Assembly: GCF_000968175.1 (NCBI RefSeq)
Contig: NZ_FO704551.1
Span: 1,550,001 to 1,614,000 of the forward strand
Length of the DNA stretch: 64,000 nt
Reading direction: 5' to 3'
From: Xenorhabdus poinarii G6
GTDB taxonomy: Bacteria; Pseudomonadota; Gammaproteobacteria; Enterobacterales; Enterobacteriaceae
A program made the translations under genes and the position numbers. Below the pieces are notes generated by a model that saw nothing but the letters and a program-made list of their open reading frames with translations, made no database searches and was not told the origin of the DNA. Numbering within the stretch: the stretch's first letter is position 1; every line of letters begins with the position of its first letter. Shown one piece after another: positions 40,751-52,110 of this stretch.

Positions 40751-42292
40751 TTATGGGATGATTAAACCGAGTTTAACAAGATATTCAGTCGCCGGCACCA
40801 ACCAGAACTCGACACATAATAGACCGACCAGTGTCATCACAATCGTATAAGGTAGTGCCATCATGACCATCCTGCCATAAGAGAGGCGGATCAGCGGGGA
40901 TAGGGCAGAAGTCAGCAGGAATAGGAACGCGGCCTGCCCATTTGGGGTTGCTACGGAGGGTAAATTCGTTCCTGTGTTGATGGCAACGGCTAAATACTCA
41001 TACTGTTGTTGTGAGATCAGGCCAGTTTTCAACGCCATCAGCGCTTCATTAATGTAGACCGTGCCGACGAAGACGTTATCAGAAACAGCTGAGAGCAACC
41101 CATTAAACAGATAAAATAAGGAAAGCTGTGATGCGGGTGACGATTGTAAAACAAATTGGATAAATGGCGTAAAGAGTTGTTGGTCAACAATCACCGCCAC
41201 CACAGAGAAAAACACGGTTAACAACGCGGTAAATGGCAAGGCTTCTTCAAATGCTTTACCCAATGCATGTTCTTCGGTTACACCACAGAATGCGGTCGTT
41301 AAAATAATGACTGACAGACCAATCAAACCAACTTCGGCAAAGTGAAAAGCCAGTGCCACGATCAACCAGATGCCGATCAATGCCTGCACGACAAGTTGGG
41401 CTTTTTCTTGGCGGGTACGTTTCTGATTGGCTTTCTGGTCATAATTTTCCAAGACCAAGCGAACACGTTCAGGCAATTCAGCACCATAACCGAACAGTTT
41501 AAAGTGTTCCACTGACAAACAGACCAGCAAGCCACAAATAAAGACAGGAACGGTGACCGGGGACATATGGATGAAGAAATGGAGAAAATCCCAGCCAACG
41601 TGTTTGGCGATGATCAGGTTTTGTGGCTCGCCTACCATCGTCATGACACCGCCGAGTGCCGTACCGACTCCCGCATGCATGATCAGGCTACGCAGAAACG
41701 CCCGGAACTGTTCTAACGTCTGTTTCTTATCTTCGCTGTCAATGAATTTATCATCACTCAATTCAGCGTTGTTGTTTTGAGAAAGAAACTGGTGATAAAT
41801 GGCGTAAAATCCCACGGATACACTAATGACAACCGCAATGACCGTCAGGGCATCAAGGAAAGCAGATAAAAAAGCACTTGCCAGACAAAATGCCAATGCC
41901 AGCATTTTTTTTGATCGGATACTTAACAGCAACTTCGTAAAAACAAACAGCAATAATTGCTTCATGAAGTAAATGCCCGCCACCATGAAAATCAGTAATA
42001 AAATGACTTCCAGATTATTGAGAATTTCGTGCCCGATTTGTTTTGGTGACGTCATACCGATGATGACCGCTTCAATGGCAAGCAATCCTCCGGGTTGCAG
42101 AGGATAGCATTTTAATGCCATCGCTAAAGTGAAGATAAATTCAACAACGAGCATCCAGCCCGCGACAAAGGGACTGACAAAGAAATAAACCAGTGGATTG
42201 ATAATAAGAAAAACCATGATGGCCAGTTTGTACCAATCCGGCGAATTGCCGAGAAAGTTTTTCACCACTGCACGTCGGATACTGATTTCCAT
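40751..42292 (-). CDS. nhaB: Na+/H+ antiporter NhaB
   Basis: Sodium-proton antiporter, 513 residues, the same length as E. coli NhaB. About twelve hydrophobic segments run through the protein. Recognisable stretches include [15 protein letters not shown] and [22 protein letters not shown]. It extrudes Na+ in exchange for protons across the inner membrane. Divergent from fadR with 239 bp between starts; in E. coli nhaB was reported to be influenced by FadR, and this shared region could serve both. Confidence 0.96.
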   Translation of the reverse strand: MEISIRRAVVKNFLGNSPDWYKLAIMVFLIINPLVYFFVSPFVAGWMLVVEFIFTLAMALKCYPLQPGGLLAIEAVIIGMTSPKQIGHEILNNLEVILLLIFMVAGIYFMKQLLLFVFTKLLLSIRSKKMLALAFCLASAFLSAFLDALTVIAVVISVSVGFYAIYHQFLSQNNNAELSDDKFIDSEDKKQTLEQFRAFLRSLIMHAGVGTALGGVMTMVGEPQNLIIAKHVGWDFLHFFIHMSPVTVPVFICGLLVCLSVEHFKLFGYGAELPERVRLVLENYDQKANQKRTRQEKAQLVVQALIGIWLIVALAFHFAEVGLIGLSVIILTTAFCGVTEEHALGKAFEEALPFTALLTVFFSVVAVIVDQQLFTPFIQFVLQSSPASQLSLFYLFNGLLSAVSDNVFVGTVYINEALMALKTGLISQQQYEYLAVAINTGTNLPSVATPNGQAAFLFLLTSALSPLIRLSYGRMVMMALPYTIVMTLVGLLCVEFWLVPATEYLVKLGLIIP

Positions 42293-42531
42293 TATGAATA
42301 ATATTCCTCTTTATGGATACGTGGAACAAAGGGAAAGGGTCTTATAGTATGCCGAAAACGATAGCAATTTAAGGGGGTTAACACACAATTAATCGATGAA
42401 TAATTGCATTTTTTATGAGCGCTTTCACTCTTTCGGGGTTTATTTACCAGGTAACTATGTCGGGCTAACACATTCTGGTATGATCGGCAGCTATTATTAG
42501 CCAAGAAAACAGCGTTGGAATAATTAAAATT

Positions 42532-43254
42532 ATGGTCATTAAGGCTCAAAGTCCTGCGAGTTTTGCGGAAGAGTATCTCATTGAAAGTATTTGGAATAAT
42601 CGTTTTCCACCCGGTTCTATACTCCCCGCAGAGCGTGAATTGTCTGAATTAATTGGGGTTACCCGCACGACTTTGCGTGAAGTATTGCAGCGCCTTGCCC
42701 GTGATGGTTGGTTAACTATTCAGCATGGAAAACCCACCAAAGTGAATAATTTCTGGGAAACCTCCGGGCTGAATATTTTGGAAACGTTGGCGCGTCTTGA
42801 TCATGATCGTGTTCCTCAGTTGATTGATAACCTATTGGCTGTGCGGACAAATATCGCTGCCATCTTTATCCGTACCGCTTTCAGGCACAATCCTGAAAAG
42901 TCACTGGAAATTTTGGCGGAAAAAGAAAATGTGAAAGATACGGCAGAGTCTTTCAGTGCTGTGGATTATGATATTTTCCGGGGTCTGGCTTTTGCATCAG
43001 GAAATCCCATCTATGGTCTGATTATTAATGGACTGAAAGGCTTATATACACGTGTTGGCCGTTATTATTTCTCCAGTCCGGAAGCGCGTGAGCTGGCGTT
43101 AAATTTCTACCAACAGTTAAGTTTACTGTGCCGGGAAAAATCCTATGACAAGATCATGGATTGTGTGCGGAGTTATGGTAAGGAAAGTGGTATTATTTGG
43201 CATGGCATGCAGAGCCTGATGCTCGATGAATTAGCTGAAGGTTCAATGAATTAG
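42532..43254 (+). CDS. fadR: Fatty acid metabolism regulator FadR
   Basis: GntR-family regulator, 240 residues (E. coli 239). An N-terminal winged helix ([20 protein letters not shown], about residues 34-53) precedes an all-helical acyl-CoA-binding domain (about 80-235). In enterobacteria it represses beta-oxidation genes and activates fabA/fabB; long-chain acyl-CoA releases it from DNA. It starts an isolated transcript divergent from nhaB. Confidence 0.96.
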   Translation: MVIKAQSPASFAEEYLIESIWNNRFPPGSILPAERELSELIGVTRTTLREVLQRLARDGWLTIQHGKPTKVNNFWETSGLNILETLARLDHDRVPQLIDNLLAVRTNIAAIFIRTAFRHNPEKSLEILAEKENVKDTAESFSAVDYDIFRGLAFASGNPIYGLIINGLKGLYTRVGRYYFSSPEARELALNFYQQLSLLCREKSYDKIMDCVRSYGKESGIIWHGMQSLMLDELAEGSMN

Positions 43255-43921
43255 CAGTCTCACGTCTTGGTTGGTTAACCCCTTCGATTTTTGATTGCCC
43301 CCACGATTGGCCGCGTTTATTTACCCCAGTGATGTGGGTATAGATTTACGCGTTCATATCATGTCTGATGATATGATGCGGGATTATCCATATCGTTGGG
43401 GTATTGTTCTTAATCCCGCTTATACAATGCCGACTACGTACGCCTTCATACAGAAAGGCCGTCTTAAATACCCTGAACACCTTATTACCCGTTTCGGCAT
43501 GCAGGCGAGGGTATCAATAATTCACAGAAAATCATCACCTCACTGTGTAATTCCATTTTTTAAATTTTTATGCTGTTTAATTCAGAATTAAACAATATAA
43601 TATTCTATATATCTTATTTTATTTAGAATAAACAAAAATACATTTTGTAAATGCAATGTTGCTTTTTTCCGGCGAAATCACTTTGCCAGGGATAAATTAA
43701 AGGGGATAAACAGCATTTTTGTCTTTTTTATCTCATTGAATTTTATATTTTTGTGCCGTTTTTGTTTGTTTTTCAACGCATCAGACTTGTCGAGTGATGT
43801 AATTAAAATGTGATTTAAATCCTAAAGGATAATAAATTTTGCTACAGCCTATTATTCTGTATTGGCTTTTTATCATTAGCATATTATGCTTGCCAATATG
43901 ACTTACCAATAGGGGGGTAGA
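43255..43921. other. Non-coding gap between fadR and dadA
   Basis: 667 bp. In E. coli the SpoVR-family gene ycgB lies here, facing fadR; I translated part of the minus strand (about 43260-43540) and saw nothing like it. An open plus-strand frame (43295-43591, TTG start, no RBS) gives a 98-residue sequence without a family I recognise and is probably not a gene. The part from 43590 is AT-rich and should carry the dadAX promoter, which in E. coli is controlled by Lrp and CRP; I could not define sites. Confidence 0.55.
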
Positions 43922-45223
43922 ATGAAGGTTCTTATTTTAGGCAGTGGTGTTATTGGTGTCACCAGCGCATGGTATCTTGCACAAGCAGGCCATGAAGTTA
44001 TCGTGATTGATCGCCAAAATAGTGCAGCGGAAGAAACCAGTGCTGGTAATGCCGGTCAAATATCGCCTGGGTATGCGACGCCCTGGGGGGCACCGGGTAT
44101 CCCACTGAAAGCAATCAAGTGGATATTTCAACGTCATGCGCCTTTGGCTGTGCGCCCTGATGGTTCCTTGTTTCAAGTACGCTGGATGTGGCAGATGCTG
44201 CGTAATTGCGATGCAAGCCATTACGCGATGAATAAAAGCAGAATGGTACGTCTGGCAGAATATAGTCGGGATTGTATTAAACAATTAAGGACGGAGACAG
44301 GAATTCACTATGAAGGTCGTCAGGGGGGAACACTGCAATTATTTAGAACGATGAAGCAATTTGAGAATGCCGCCAATGATATTGAGGTGTTAAAACAAGA
44401 AGGCGTTCCTTATCAGTTATTGACTACCGAACAATTAGCGACAGTCGAACCTGCACTGGCTCACTCGTCTCATAAATTGACCGGTGGATTGCAATTGCCG
44501 AATGATGAAACCGGTGATTGTCAGATTTTCACCAAGGCATTGGCCAAAATGGCCGAAAAAGCGGGTGTCACGTTCATCTTCAATAAACAAGTTAAACAGA
44601 TTTTGACCGACGGGTGTAAAGTCACGGGTATCCAATGTGATGATGGGATCATGACAGCGGATCACTATGTGGTCGCTATGGGGGCTTACTCCACCGAGAT
44701 ATTAAAAGAGTTGGTTAAAATCCCGGTATATCCGATGAAAGGTTATTCATTAACCATGCCGATTATGGATGAGTCAAAAGCTCCCATCTCAACTATTCTG
44801 GATGAAACTTATAAAATTGCGATAACCCGGTTTGATAATCGGATTCGTGTGGGTGGAATGGCAGAAGTGGTCGGATTTAATTTAAATATCCCACAGAATC
44901 GTTGTGAAACGTTAAAAATGGTTGTACAGGATCTCTACCACAATGGGGGCAATATTGCAGAGGCATCATTCTGGACGGGTTTGCGTCCGATGACCCCTGA
45001 TGGCACGCCGATTGTGGGGCCAACTAAATATACGAATCTTTATTTAAATACCGGACATGGCACATTAGGTTGGACGATGGCCTGTGGTTCAGGGAAATTA
45101 CTGGCTGATTTAATTTCTGGCAAAAAGCCCGATATTGCGGCAGATGATCTCTCTGTATCCCGATATATCAATGGATTCAATATAAAAGTGAGTCCAATAA
45201 AGTCCCGCCTACATACAGCATAA
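43922..45223 (+). CDS. dadA: D-amino acid dehydrogenase, small (FAD) subunit DadA
   Basis: FAD-dependent, membrane-associated enzyme that oxidises D-alanine and other D-amino acids to keto acids and passes electrons to the respiratory chain. 433 residues (E. coli 432). The N-terminal dinucleotide-binding motif is [18 protein letters not shown] (about 6-23), followed by [15 protein letters not shown]. The C-terminal FAD-closing part is [14 protein letters not shown]...[22 protein letters not shown] is close to the ATG. It forms an operon with dadX, 21 nt downstream. Confidence 0.96.
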   Translation: MKVLILGSGVIGVTSAWYLAQAGHEVIVIDRQNSAAEETSAGNAGQISPGYATPWGAPGIPLKAIKWIFQRHAPLAVRPDGSLFQVRWMWQMLRNCDASHYAMNKSRMVRLAEYSRDCIKQLRTETGIHYEGRQGGTLQLFRTMKQFENAANDIEVLKQEGVPYQLLTTEQLATVEPALAHSSHKLTGGLQLPNDETGDCQIFTKALAKMAEKAGVTFIFNKQVKQILTDGCKVTGIQCDDGIMTADHYVVAMGAYSTEILKELVKIPVYPMKGYSLTMPIMDESKAPISTILDETYKIAITRFDNRIRVGGMAEVVGFNLNIPQNRCETLKMVVQDLYHNGGNIAEASFWTGLRPMTPDGTPIVGPTKYTNLYLNTGHGTLGWTMACGSGKLLADLISGKKPDIAADDLSVSRYINGFNIKVSPIKSRLHTA

Positions 45224-45244
45224 ATGAAATAAGAAGGAGCTGTT

Positions 45245-46312
45245 ATGCCACGTCCTATTTTAGCAACGATCCACCTTGATGCATTCCGCCATAATTTGTC
45301 GATTATTCGCCAGAGAGTGAATAACAGTAAAATTTGGTCGGTCGTAAAAGCGAATGCATATGGTCATGGATTAAGCAGAATATGGCAATCACTCATGCAA
45401 ACAGATGGATTTGCATTGCTTGACATGAATGAAGCGATTGATTTAAGGGAGCAGGGCTGGCAAGGGCCAATCTTGTTATTGGAAGGTTTTTTCAAACCAG
45501 CGGATTTGCAAATTATCAATCAATACCGCCTGACAACCGCAGTACATAGTCATTGGCAGATCGATGAAATAGAAAAAGCCAAATTGGATAACGCCATTGA
45601 TATTTATTTGAAACTTAATAGTGGCATGAATCGCTTAGGTTTTACGCCAGAAGAGTATCCGCAGATAATTTCAAGCGTGAGGAGAATTAACAATATCAAT
45701 TCAGTGACTTTAATGACGCATTTTGCCAACGCGGATAATGACGTGGGGGTTGATGGCCAATTTGCCGTTGTTGAACGTCTGCAAATGAATTCACTGCCGC
45801 ATTGTCTGGCGAGTTCTGGTGCGATTTTATGGCATCCGAAAACACACGGGGATTGGGTTCGGCCGGGTATTATTCTTTATGGTGCCTCTCCGAGCGGGAG
45901 ATGGTGTGATATTGCCAATATCGGGCTGAAACCCGCCATGACATTACAGAGTGAAATCATTGCCGTGCATGAACTGCCTGAGGGGGAAAAAATTGGTTAT
46001 GGCGGTTGTTATACCACCCCGAAACCCATGCGTGTAGGCACCGTCGCCTGCGGTTATGCCGATGGATATCCACGGCATGCGCCAACGGGAACACCTGTCA
46101 TGGTTGATGGTATTAGAACCCAATTGTTGGGGGCGATATCAATGGATATGATGACGGTTGATTTAACGTTATGCCCTCAGGCTCGTATCGGTAGTGTTGT
46201 TGAATTGTGGGGAGAAAATCTGCCCGTCGATGAAGTTGCAGAGTCCGCCGGCACTATTGGTTATGAACTTTTATGCGCTTTAGCCAAGCGTGTTCCTGTC
46301 ACCGTGGTTTAA
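45245..46312 (+). CDS. dadX: Catabolic alanine racemase DadX
   Basis: PLP-dependent racemase converting L- to D-alanine so that DadA can degrade it; it also feeds D-alanine to the cell wall. 355 residues (E. coli 356). The PLP lysine is Lys35 in VVKANAYGHG, and the catalytic tyrosine lies in KIGYGGCY (about 254). The AISMDMMTVDL motif near 298 is typical. Second gene of dadAX. Confidence 0.95.
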   Translation: MPRPILATIHLDAFRHNLSIIRQRVNNSKIWSVVKANAYGHGLSRIWQSLMQTDGFALLDMNEAIDLREQGWQGPILLLEGFFKPADLQIINQYRLTTAVHSHWQIDEIEKAKLDNAIDIYLKLNSGMNRLGFTPEEYPQIISSVRRINNINSVTLMTHFANADNDVGVDGQFAVVERLQMNSLPHCLASSGAILWHPKTHGDWVRPGIILYGASPSGRWCDIANIGLKPAMTLQSEIIAVHELPEGEKIGYGGCYTTPKPMRVGTVACGYADGYPRHAPTGTPVMVDGIRTQLLGAISMDMMTVDLTLCPQARIGSVVELWGENLPVDEVAESAGTIGYELLCALAKRVPVTVV

Positions 46313-46429
46313 TGTCTCCTGTATTTACCCTTTTCGGTATTGAAACAATGGTCAGGCATTTCATTCTTAGTGTTGGAATAAATGCCTGTTTCAGTCTATC
46401 TAACGACAAAATCGCGTCTGGATCGGTTG

Positions 46430-47338
46430 TTATTTTTTCTCGTTGCTGCCATTAAACTGACTGTTGTCTAAGAATTTACGACAGCGAATAACAATAGAAA
46501 GTCTGTCAGGATGACCATTCTTAGGTTTTAATGGATTGTTGATACGGGCTGTTTCAATACAAGCCATATTTTTGTAACCCTCTTTGCTCATGTCTTCCAT
46601 GCTACTGGAAAGGGCCGCGCCAGGATTCCAACAAACAATATCGCTATGGTGAGCGTGGTGTATTTCAACTGTCCGTTTCCAGACAGGATCTCTGAGCAGG
46701 CTAAAATCGTCTGGTTCGGTATAAATACGGTCGGTTCTTCCGTGGAAGGCCAGATCTTCATGGGTATATTGTTCTCTATCAGAGAGGGTATCAATAAAGT
46801 GAGAACCTAGCCCACTGACCTGAACTCGATTGATGTCACTGATATTGAAATAAGAATGAAGAGCACAGGTGGCCTGGTATTCACCGTGAGCTTCCAGCTC
46901 TATTTCGCAAGTTTCGCCTAATTTAAAGCGTGCGATCAGCGTGAATTCATGTGGCCATAACTGATGGGTATAGGTGTTATCTTGCAATGTGAATGTCAAT
47001 ATAACGCCATTTTCATTCTCAGTATGGGCTTTAAATTCCCAGGGTAATATCCGTGCAAATCCGTGGCTGGGGGTTGCAGACGAACCAAACCAGGGCCAAC
47101 AGATAGGAATACCACCACGAATAGCTGTACCAGCACGAAAGTGGGTGTTATCGCTGACCCATAATACAGGCTTTTCGTTGTTAGGCTGCCATGTCATCAA
47201 ATGGGCGCCTTGAAGACTGATCACGCCACGGGCTTTAGGATGGGAAACAACAATTAATGGAAAATCACCGATGTTTCGTTGGCTGATATAAGGAGAAATC
47301 TGCTCTACAACGGGTAATGAGAAAATTTTGTCAAGCAT
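46430..47338 (-). CDS. yeaD: Glucose-6-phosphate 1-epimerase (YeaD)
   Basis: Aldose-1-epimerase-fold enzyme interconverting alpha- and beta-glucose 6-phosphate, 302 residues. Family landmarks are GAHLMTWQP, GIPICWPWFG, HGFAR, the SYFNISDI stretch with the catalytic region, FHGRTDRIY, and the WNPGAA segment. It lies downstream of gapA on the same strand, as in E. coli, separated by 266 bp that include the gapA terminator. Confidence 0.93.
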   Translation of the reverse strand: MLDKIFSLPVVEQISPYISQRNIGDFPLIVVSHPKARGVISLQGAHLMTWQPNNEKPVLWVSDNTHFRAGTAIRGGIPICWPWFGSSATPSHGFARILPWEFKAHTENENGVILTFTLQDNTYTHQLWPHEFTLIARFKLGETCEIELEAHGEYQATCALHSYFNISDINRVQVSGLGSHFIDTLSDREQYTHEDLAFHGRTDRIYTEPDDFSLLRDPVWKRTVEIHHAHHSDIVCWNPGAALSSSMEDMSKEGYKNMACIETARINNPLKPKNGHPDRLSIVIRCRKFLDNSQFNGSNEKK

Positions 47339-47556
47339 TTGTCATGACCTTATGTAAACTCAATTTGGTAGTTGAATCCAGGAAAAAGAATAGCTCAATA
47401 TGTTGGGGAGATAAACAGGGTTATTTTGTCTACGACAACAGGCATTTCAAATTTATTTTCGATGTGTTCCACACTGAAATTAAAATTTCTTTATTTTTAT
47501 TGAGGAAAAAATGATAGTAGTGGTTACAAAACCATGAAAGCAGTCGTGTCACCTGA

Positions 47557-47580
47557 AAAGCCACCTGTTTACAGGTGGCT
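47557..47580 (-). terminator. Intrinsic terminator after gapA
   Basis: AGCCACCTG and CAGGTGGCT form a perfect 9-bp stem with a four-base loop, followed on the minus strand by TTTTC. It lies 25 bp beyond the gapA stop. Confidence 0.85.
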
Positions 47581-47604
47581 TTGTGAACACGGATAAAAAC
47601 GCAA

Positions 47605-48762
<1,158 letters not shown>

Positions 48763-48933
48763 TTATCGGGGTATAGGGCAATATTTAAAGTTACCATCGG
48801 TTAGATATGTGAGAACTATCACAATTAGTAAAGTAAATTGCTATGTTGAATGGGGTAGAATGCGTTTTGACATGTTGTTGTTGATTTTTTGTTGGTTTTT
48901 TATTGAAAATATTGGCCTTAAAAGGTGGTCATT

Positions 48934-49347
48934 ATGACTAAAAGTCAAAATATTTCCCTTTCCATAGAACAGCTTAGTGAGTTTCAGCGTTATGTGACAC
49001 AAGAAGCCGGCACTGAGCCGCCATTTTCAGGAAAACTACTGCATAATAAAAGAAGTGGTATTTATCATTGTTTGTGTTGCCGCCAGCCACTCTTTTTGTC
49101 TGATACAAAATTTGACTCAGGATGTGGATGGCCAAGTTTTTACCAATCGATTAATGAAGACTCCATTACATATATTGATGATTACTCTCATAATATGCAC
49201 CGAATAGAGGTGCGCTGTCGCCACTGTCAGGCACATTTGGGGCATGTTTTTCCCGATGGCCCTAAACCGACAGGAGAACGTTTTTGTATTAATTCAGTAG
49301 CACTGCGTTTTGTGGATAAAGAAACGGGTGAAGAAACAACGGGTTAA
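48934..49347 (+). CDS. msrB: Methionine-R-sulfoxide reductase B
   Basis: Repairs oxidised methionine (R form), 137 residues from the ATG at 48934 (a GTG three codons upstream is less likely; AAGGTGG is the RBS). Two CxxC zinc pairs (CLCC and CRHC) and the catalytic cysteine in RFCINS are intact, as is the GCGWPSF motif. Divergent from gapA, 333 bp apart, as in E. coli. The gap holds the gapA and msrB promoters and no other gene. Confidence 0.95.
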   Translation: MTKSQNISLSIEQLSEFQRYVTQEAGTEPPFSGKLLHNKRSGIYHCLCCRQPLFLSDTKFDSGCGWPSFYQSINEDSITYIDDYSHNMHRIEVRCRHCQAHLGHVFPDGPKPTGERFCINSVALRFVDKETGEETTG

Positions 49348-49521
49348 CAGAATATCTGAATAGGCCGAATTGAAATGCTGGATTGATAAGCTGAGTTAAA
49401 ACGATTCAGCTTGTTTTAAGTGACTTTTAAGCCCCCATGATAGTCGTATTGGCCAGTAGCCTGCGAATAAACATGCCATGTATATTGTTAAATTGTGCAT
49501 ATAGCCATTAAGGAAATATCG

Positions 49522-49803
49522 ATGAAGCTGGAGAATTTACTTTCTGCCATGACGCCCGAAATTTATCAACGGCTCGTTCAGGCTGTTGAACTCGGGAAGT
49601 GGCAGGATGGTGTCCCACTCACACCAGAACAAAGAGAATACAGTTTACAGGCGGTGATGCTTTGGCAGGCAAAGCATAACCATGATCCTGAACATATGAC
49701 AATTGGTACCGATGGCCAAATTACGGTAAAAAGCAAACAGGAGTTAAGGGCTGTATTTCAGTCCGACATGGTGGCGAAATTGAAACCCCAGTCGGAAGAC
49801 TGA
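49522..49803 (+). CDS. yeaC: YeaC-like protein (DUF1315)
   Basis: Conserved enterobacterial protein of unknown function, 93 residues from the ATG at 49522 (RBS AAGGAAA; the frame is open nine codons earlier without RBS). Recognisable by MKLENLLSAMTPEIYQRLVQAVELGKWQDG and QAVMLWQAKH-like segments. It follows msrB, as in E. coli. No membrane segment or known catalytic motif. Confidence 0.88.
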   Translation: MKLENLLSAMTPEIYQRLVQAVELGKWQDGVPLTPEQREYSLQAVMLWQAKHNHDPEHMTIGTDGQITVKSKQELRAVFQSDMVAKLKPQSED

Positions 49804-49859
49804 AAAAAAATCAATTGACCACCTCGTCCTTACTCACATGACGAGAAAGAGGACGAGGT
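49804..49859 (-). terminator. Terminator-like hairpin at the end of pirB
   Basis: ACCTCGTCCT (49821-49830) and AGGACGAGGT (49850-49859) pair perfectly around a 19-base loop. On the minus strand eight T residues follow ten bases later (49803-49810). It separates the convergent pirB and yeaC. The loop size and the gap to the T-run make it less than ideal. Confidence 0.55.
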
Positions 49860-49888
49860 TATGTGTTCGTCGTAAGGCAGCCTCTCTC

Positions 49889-51133
49889 TTATTGTTTATC
49901 AACAATCATGTGATATGAAACGGCAATACCGGCGGCTTGACCAGCAAGGGATGGTTCATCACTGGCTAAGTACAATCCTGAGATATAATGACCATCGGCG
50001 GCATATTTTCTGTAGCGACTGGCATAGCGTTGACCAAGCCGCATTTGGCGACCGTCACTCAATGTAAAGAATGCCTCATCAACGGCCCCATTTCCCCACA
50101 CTTCTATGCTGGTTATAACACTTTCATTGAGTTCAATAAAGGTTGTTTCTGAAGTCACAGTACCAAGAGTATAAGATGCGTTGTTTTCAAATGTGATTTT
50201 AATTCCACCGACTCGGGGGGCATTGCCGATCCTTGTGACATAACCCTCCAATGATTTTATTTTATTATATTGACCATTGACGAAAGAAGGTTTGAACGGT
50301 TCTTGCATTTGGTCATCTTCTGTAAGTGCCTGAATTCTCATTTTGTTTGTAGGACGATCGAAAACATTCGAATAGCTGATCGTTGTAGGGTAGAAGCCTT
50401 TATCAAGGCTATTGTTTTGTATATGCGCAATAACTTCAAGACATTCACAACCATGTAATAAACAATATCCTCTGACAGACAATAAATTATTGGTGATACT
50501 CTCTGCGGTTGACGTATTGATTGCATTATCATATTCACGATTATACGTATTATGGATATACTCATGTGACTTAGTATATAATTTATCGATAAGTTCTTTT
50601 AATTCGCCGACTTCAATATCGGTTAAACCGATATCTTCTTTCTTTTCGATGCCCATTTTCCAATAAGGCGCTTGTAACATAATGGTATTCGTGTACATGG
50701 GAAGAATTTGATAATTTGTTCTATCATCGAAAGATTTGAATTTTTCATCAATACTGACCAAAAACCTTGCCAGAAACATATAAGCATCATGGCTTTCCTG
50801 GCTGCCAGGAGAACTCTCTAGCATATGTTGCACATGTTCCATTTTTCCTTTAATTTCTTGTATATCTCCATTTAATATACCTTTAATGGTTTTTAAATTC
50901 GCTTCTTCTATCATCTGTTCGATTTTTTGGAGGATTTGATCCCAGGTATTGTCTGTCTGTTGAGGCCAGAACAGTCCTAATAAAAAAGAGATTGCAGAGC
51001 CTGGTCCGGGAATAAATCCTATGCCACCGATAATGGCATCTTTTATGATTGATGACATATCCCATTCATAATTGGGTGTCGAAATTGAATAAGGTGCTGT
51101 TGATAACTGATCATTCATTGGACTATTATTCAT
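49889..51133 (-). CDS. pirB: Insecticidal toxin subunit PirB
   Basis: Large subunit of a PirAB binary toxin, 414 residues. The N-terminal half (about 25-230) is alpha-helical with a hydrophobic hairpin (GIGFIPGPGSAISFLLGLFW) and resembles the pore-forming domain I of Cry toxins. The C-terminal half is beta-rich (SITSIEVWGNGAVDEAFFTLSDGR-like segment, ending GLYLASDEPSLAGQAAGIAVSYHM) and corresponds to Cry domain II in the known Vibrio PirB structure. No signal peptide is visible, as in other PirB proteins. It follows pirA by 162 bp on the same strand. In Photorhabdus and Vibrio both subunits are needed for toxicity. The assignment is from remembered family features. Confidence 0.88.
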   Translation of the reverse strand: MNNSPMNDQLSTAPYSISTPNYEWDMSSIIKDAIIGGIGFIPGPGSAISFLLGLFWPQQTDNTWDQILQKIEQMIEEANLKTIKGILNGDIQEIKGKMEHVQHMLESSPGSQESHDAYMFLARFLVSIDEKFKSFDDRTNYQILPMYTNTIMLQAPYWKMGIEKKEDIGLTDIEVGELKELIDKLYTKSHEYIHNTYNREYDNAINTSTAESITNNLLSVRGYCLLHGCECLEVIAHIQNNSLDKGFYPTTISYSNVFDRPTNKMRIQALTEDDQMQEPFKPSFVNGQYNKIKSLEGYVTRIGNAPRVGGIKITFENNASYTLGTVTSETTFIELNESVITSIEVWGNGAVDEAFFTLSDGRQMRLGQRYASRYRKYAADGHYISGLYLASDEPSLAGQAAGIAVSYHMIVDKQ

Positions 51134-51295
51134 GATTTTTTGTACCTTAAAGGTGTTATTTAACTATTTAGTGATAATTATTGCCCCACAATATTCGTTT
51201 ATTCACCCCTGCGTTTCAGGGATGAATAAGGCTGTCTTGTGTTTGTGCGAGGCAAGTTGACGTCTAATGGATATAGAAATAATACAGTTATATCA

Positions 51296-51703
51296 TTACA
51301 TGTTATATCCAGTCACAAAAGCCCGCTTATCTGTATCATTATAAATGACTACCTTACTGTAATATACGGAATTACTCGGTGATTTTAATATGCCATCCTC
51401 TCCTGCTTTGACCGTGATAGATGAATACTCGAACCATTCCGATGTAAACGAATGCGACCAGTAAAACACAGCTTTAATTGATGAAGCAGGGCCTGAGTTA
51501 GCGACATAATAATTAGGACGTGTTTCAGGAATAATGGGGGTATCCGTTCTGTCTGCTTGAATAGATGAGTGCGGCTCTATTGTCAGATCCCTATAATTCG
51601 TGACTGAGAGGGGTTCTGCATCAAGGGGTTTTTGGATATCCGTTACTGAACTGATATTGTTATTAATTGTTACACTACCACCACTGATATTGATTGTGAT
51701 CAT
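51296..51703 (-). CDS. pirA: Insecticidal toxin subunit PirA
   Basis: Small subunit of the PirAB pair, 135 residues, the usual size. The sequence is beta-rich with no signal peptide; the C-terminal part (SSIKAVFYWSHSFTSEWF ... YYSKVVIYNDTDKRAFVTGYNM) is what identifies PirA. In the Vibrio structure PirA resembles Cry domain III. The RBS AGGAGAG is strong. It is the first gene of the pair and is preceded by about 270 bp of very AT-rich DNA with a large dyad (51916-51974). Confidence 0.88.
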   Translation of the reverse strand: MITINISGGSVTINNNISSVTDIQKPLDAEPLSVTNYRDLTIEPHSSIQADRTDTPIIPETRPNYYVANSGPASSIKAVFYWSHSFTSEWFEYSSITVKAGEDGILKSPSNSVYYSKVVIYNDTDKRAFVTGYNM

Positions 51704-51915
51704 ATAAACTCTCCTGTTTAATTTAACACATGGTTTTAATTAAAGTTTTTAAGGTATTTCATTTTTAAATAAAATCTATTTTGTTATTGTGTTTTATTTA
51801 TTGGTGAATGAGTTGGTGTCTTATAATAATCAGGTTATCAAGATGGTGTAAAATATAAAAAATGGTTGTTTGGGTTAATATTTGTTGCTTTTAATAAATA
51901 ATATTTGAAGTGAAA

Positions 51916-51974
51916 TAGATATTATTTTTTTAAAATACGCTACGTATAGCGTATATTATTTAAAATAATATCTA
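51916..51974. repeat. Large nested inverted repeat between pncA and pirA
   Basis: Outer arms TAGATATTATTTT (51916-51928) and AAAATAATATCTA (51962-51974) are a perfect 13-bp pair. Inside them ATACGCTA (51935-51942) and TAGCGTAT (51947-51954) form a second perfect hairpin with a four-base loop. Such a structure could insulate pirA from pncA read-through, bind a dimeric regulator or extrude as a cruciform. Confidence 0.75.
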
Positions 51975-52044
51975 TTTTTCTTTTTTCAAAGAATTTCTCT
52001 GTTGATGATACGCATCCATCCCGATCATATCATCAGTCCGTTGA

Positions 52045-52071
52045 GGCGACTCAGGTGTAGTCTGAGTCACC
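52045..52071 (-). terminator. Hairpin after pncA
   Basis: GGCGACTCAG and CTGAGTCACC pair at 9 of 10 positions with a seven-base loop, 40 bp beyond the pncA stop. No T-tract follows, so terminator function is uncertain. Confidence 0.45.
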
Positions 52072-52110
52072 TTGATCTTTAGCTCGGAAAGGCAGTCAGG
52101 TTTACTTATG

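Larger units (their letters stand above)
51704..52110. other. AT-rich gap upstream of pirA
   Basis: About 400 bp between pncA and pirA. No gene. It contains the dyads at 51916-51974 and 52045-52071 listed separately, and should hold the pirAB promoter, which I could not place. A 97-codon open frame over part of it overlaps pncA in another frame and is a shadow. Confidence 0.6.

Noticed and set aside
43295..43591. 98-codon plus-strand frame between fadR and dadA
   Set aside because: TTG start directly after a stop, no RBS, no family I recognise. Kept only as a note in the gap entry.
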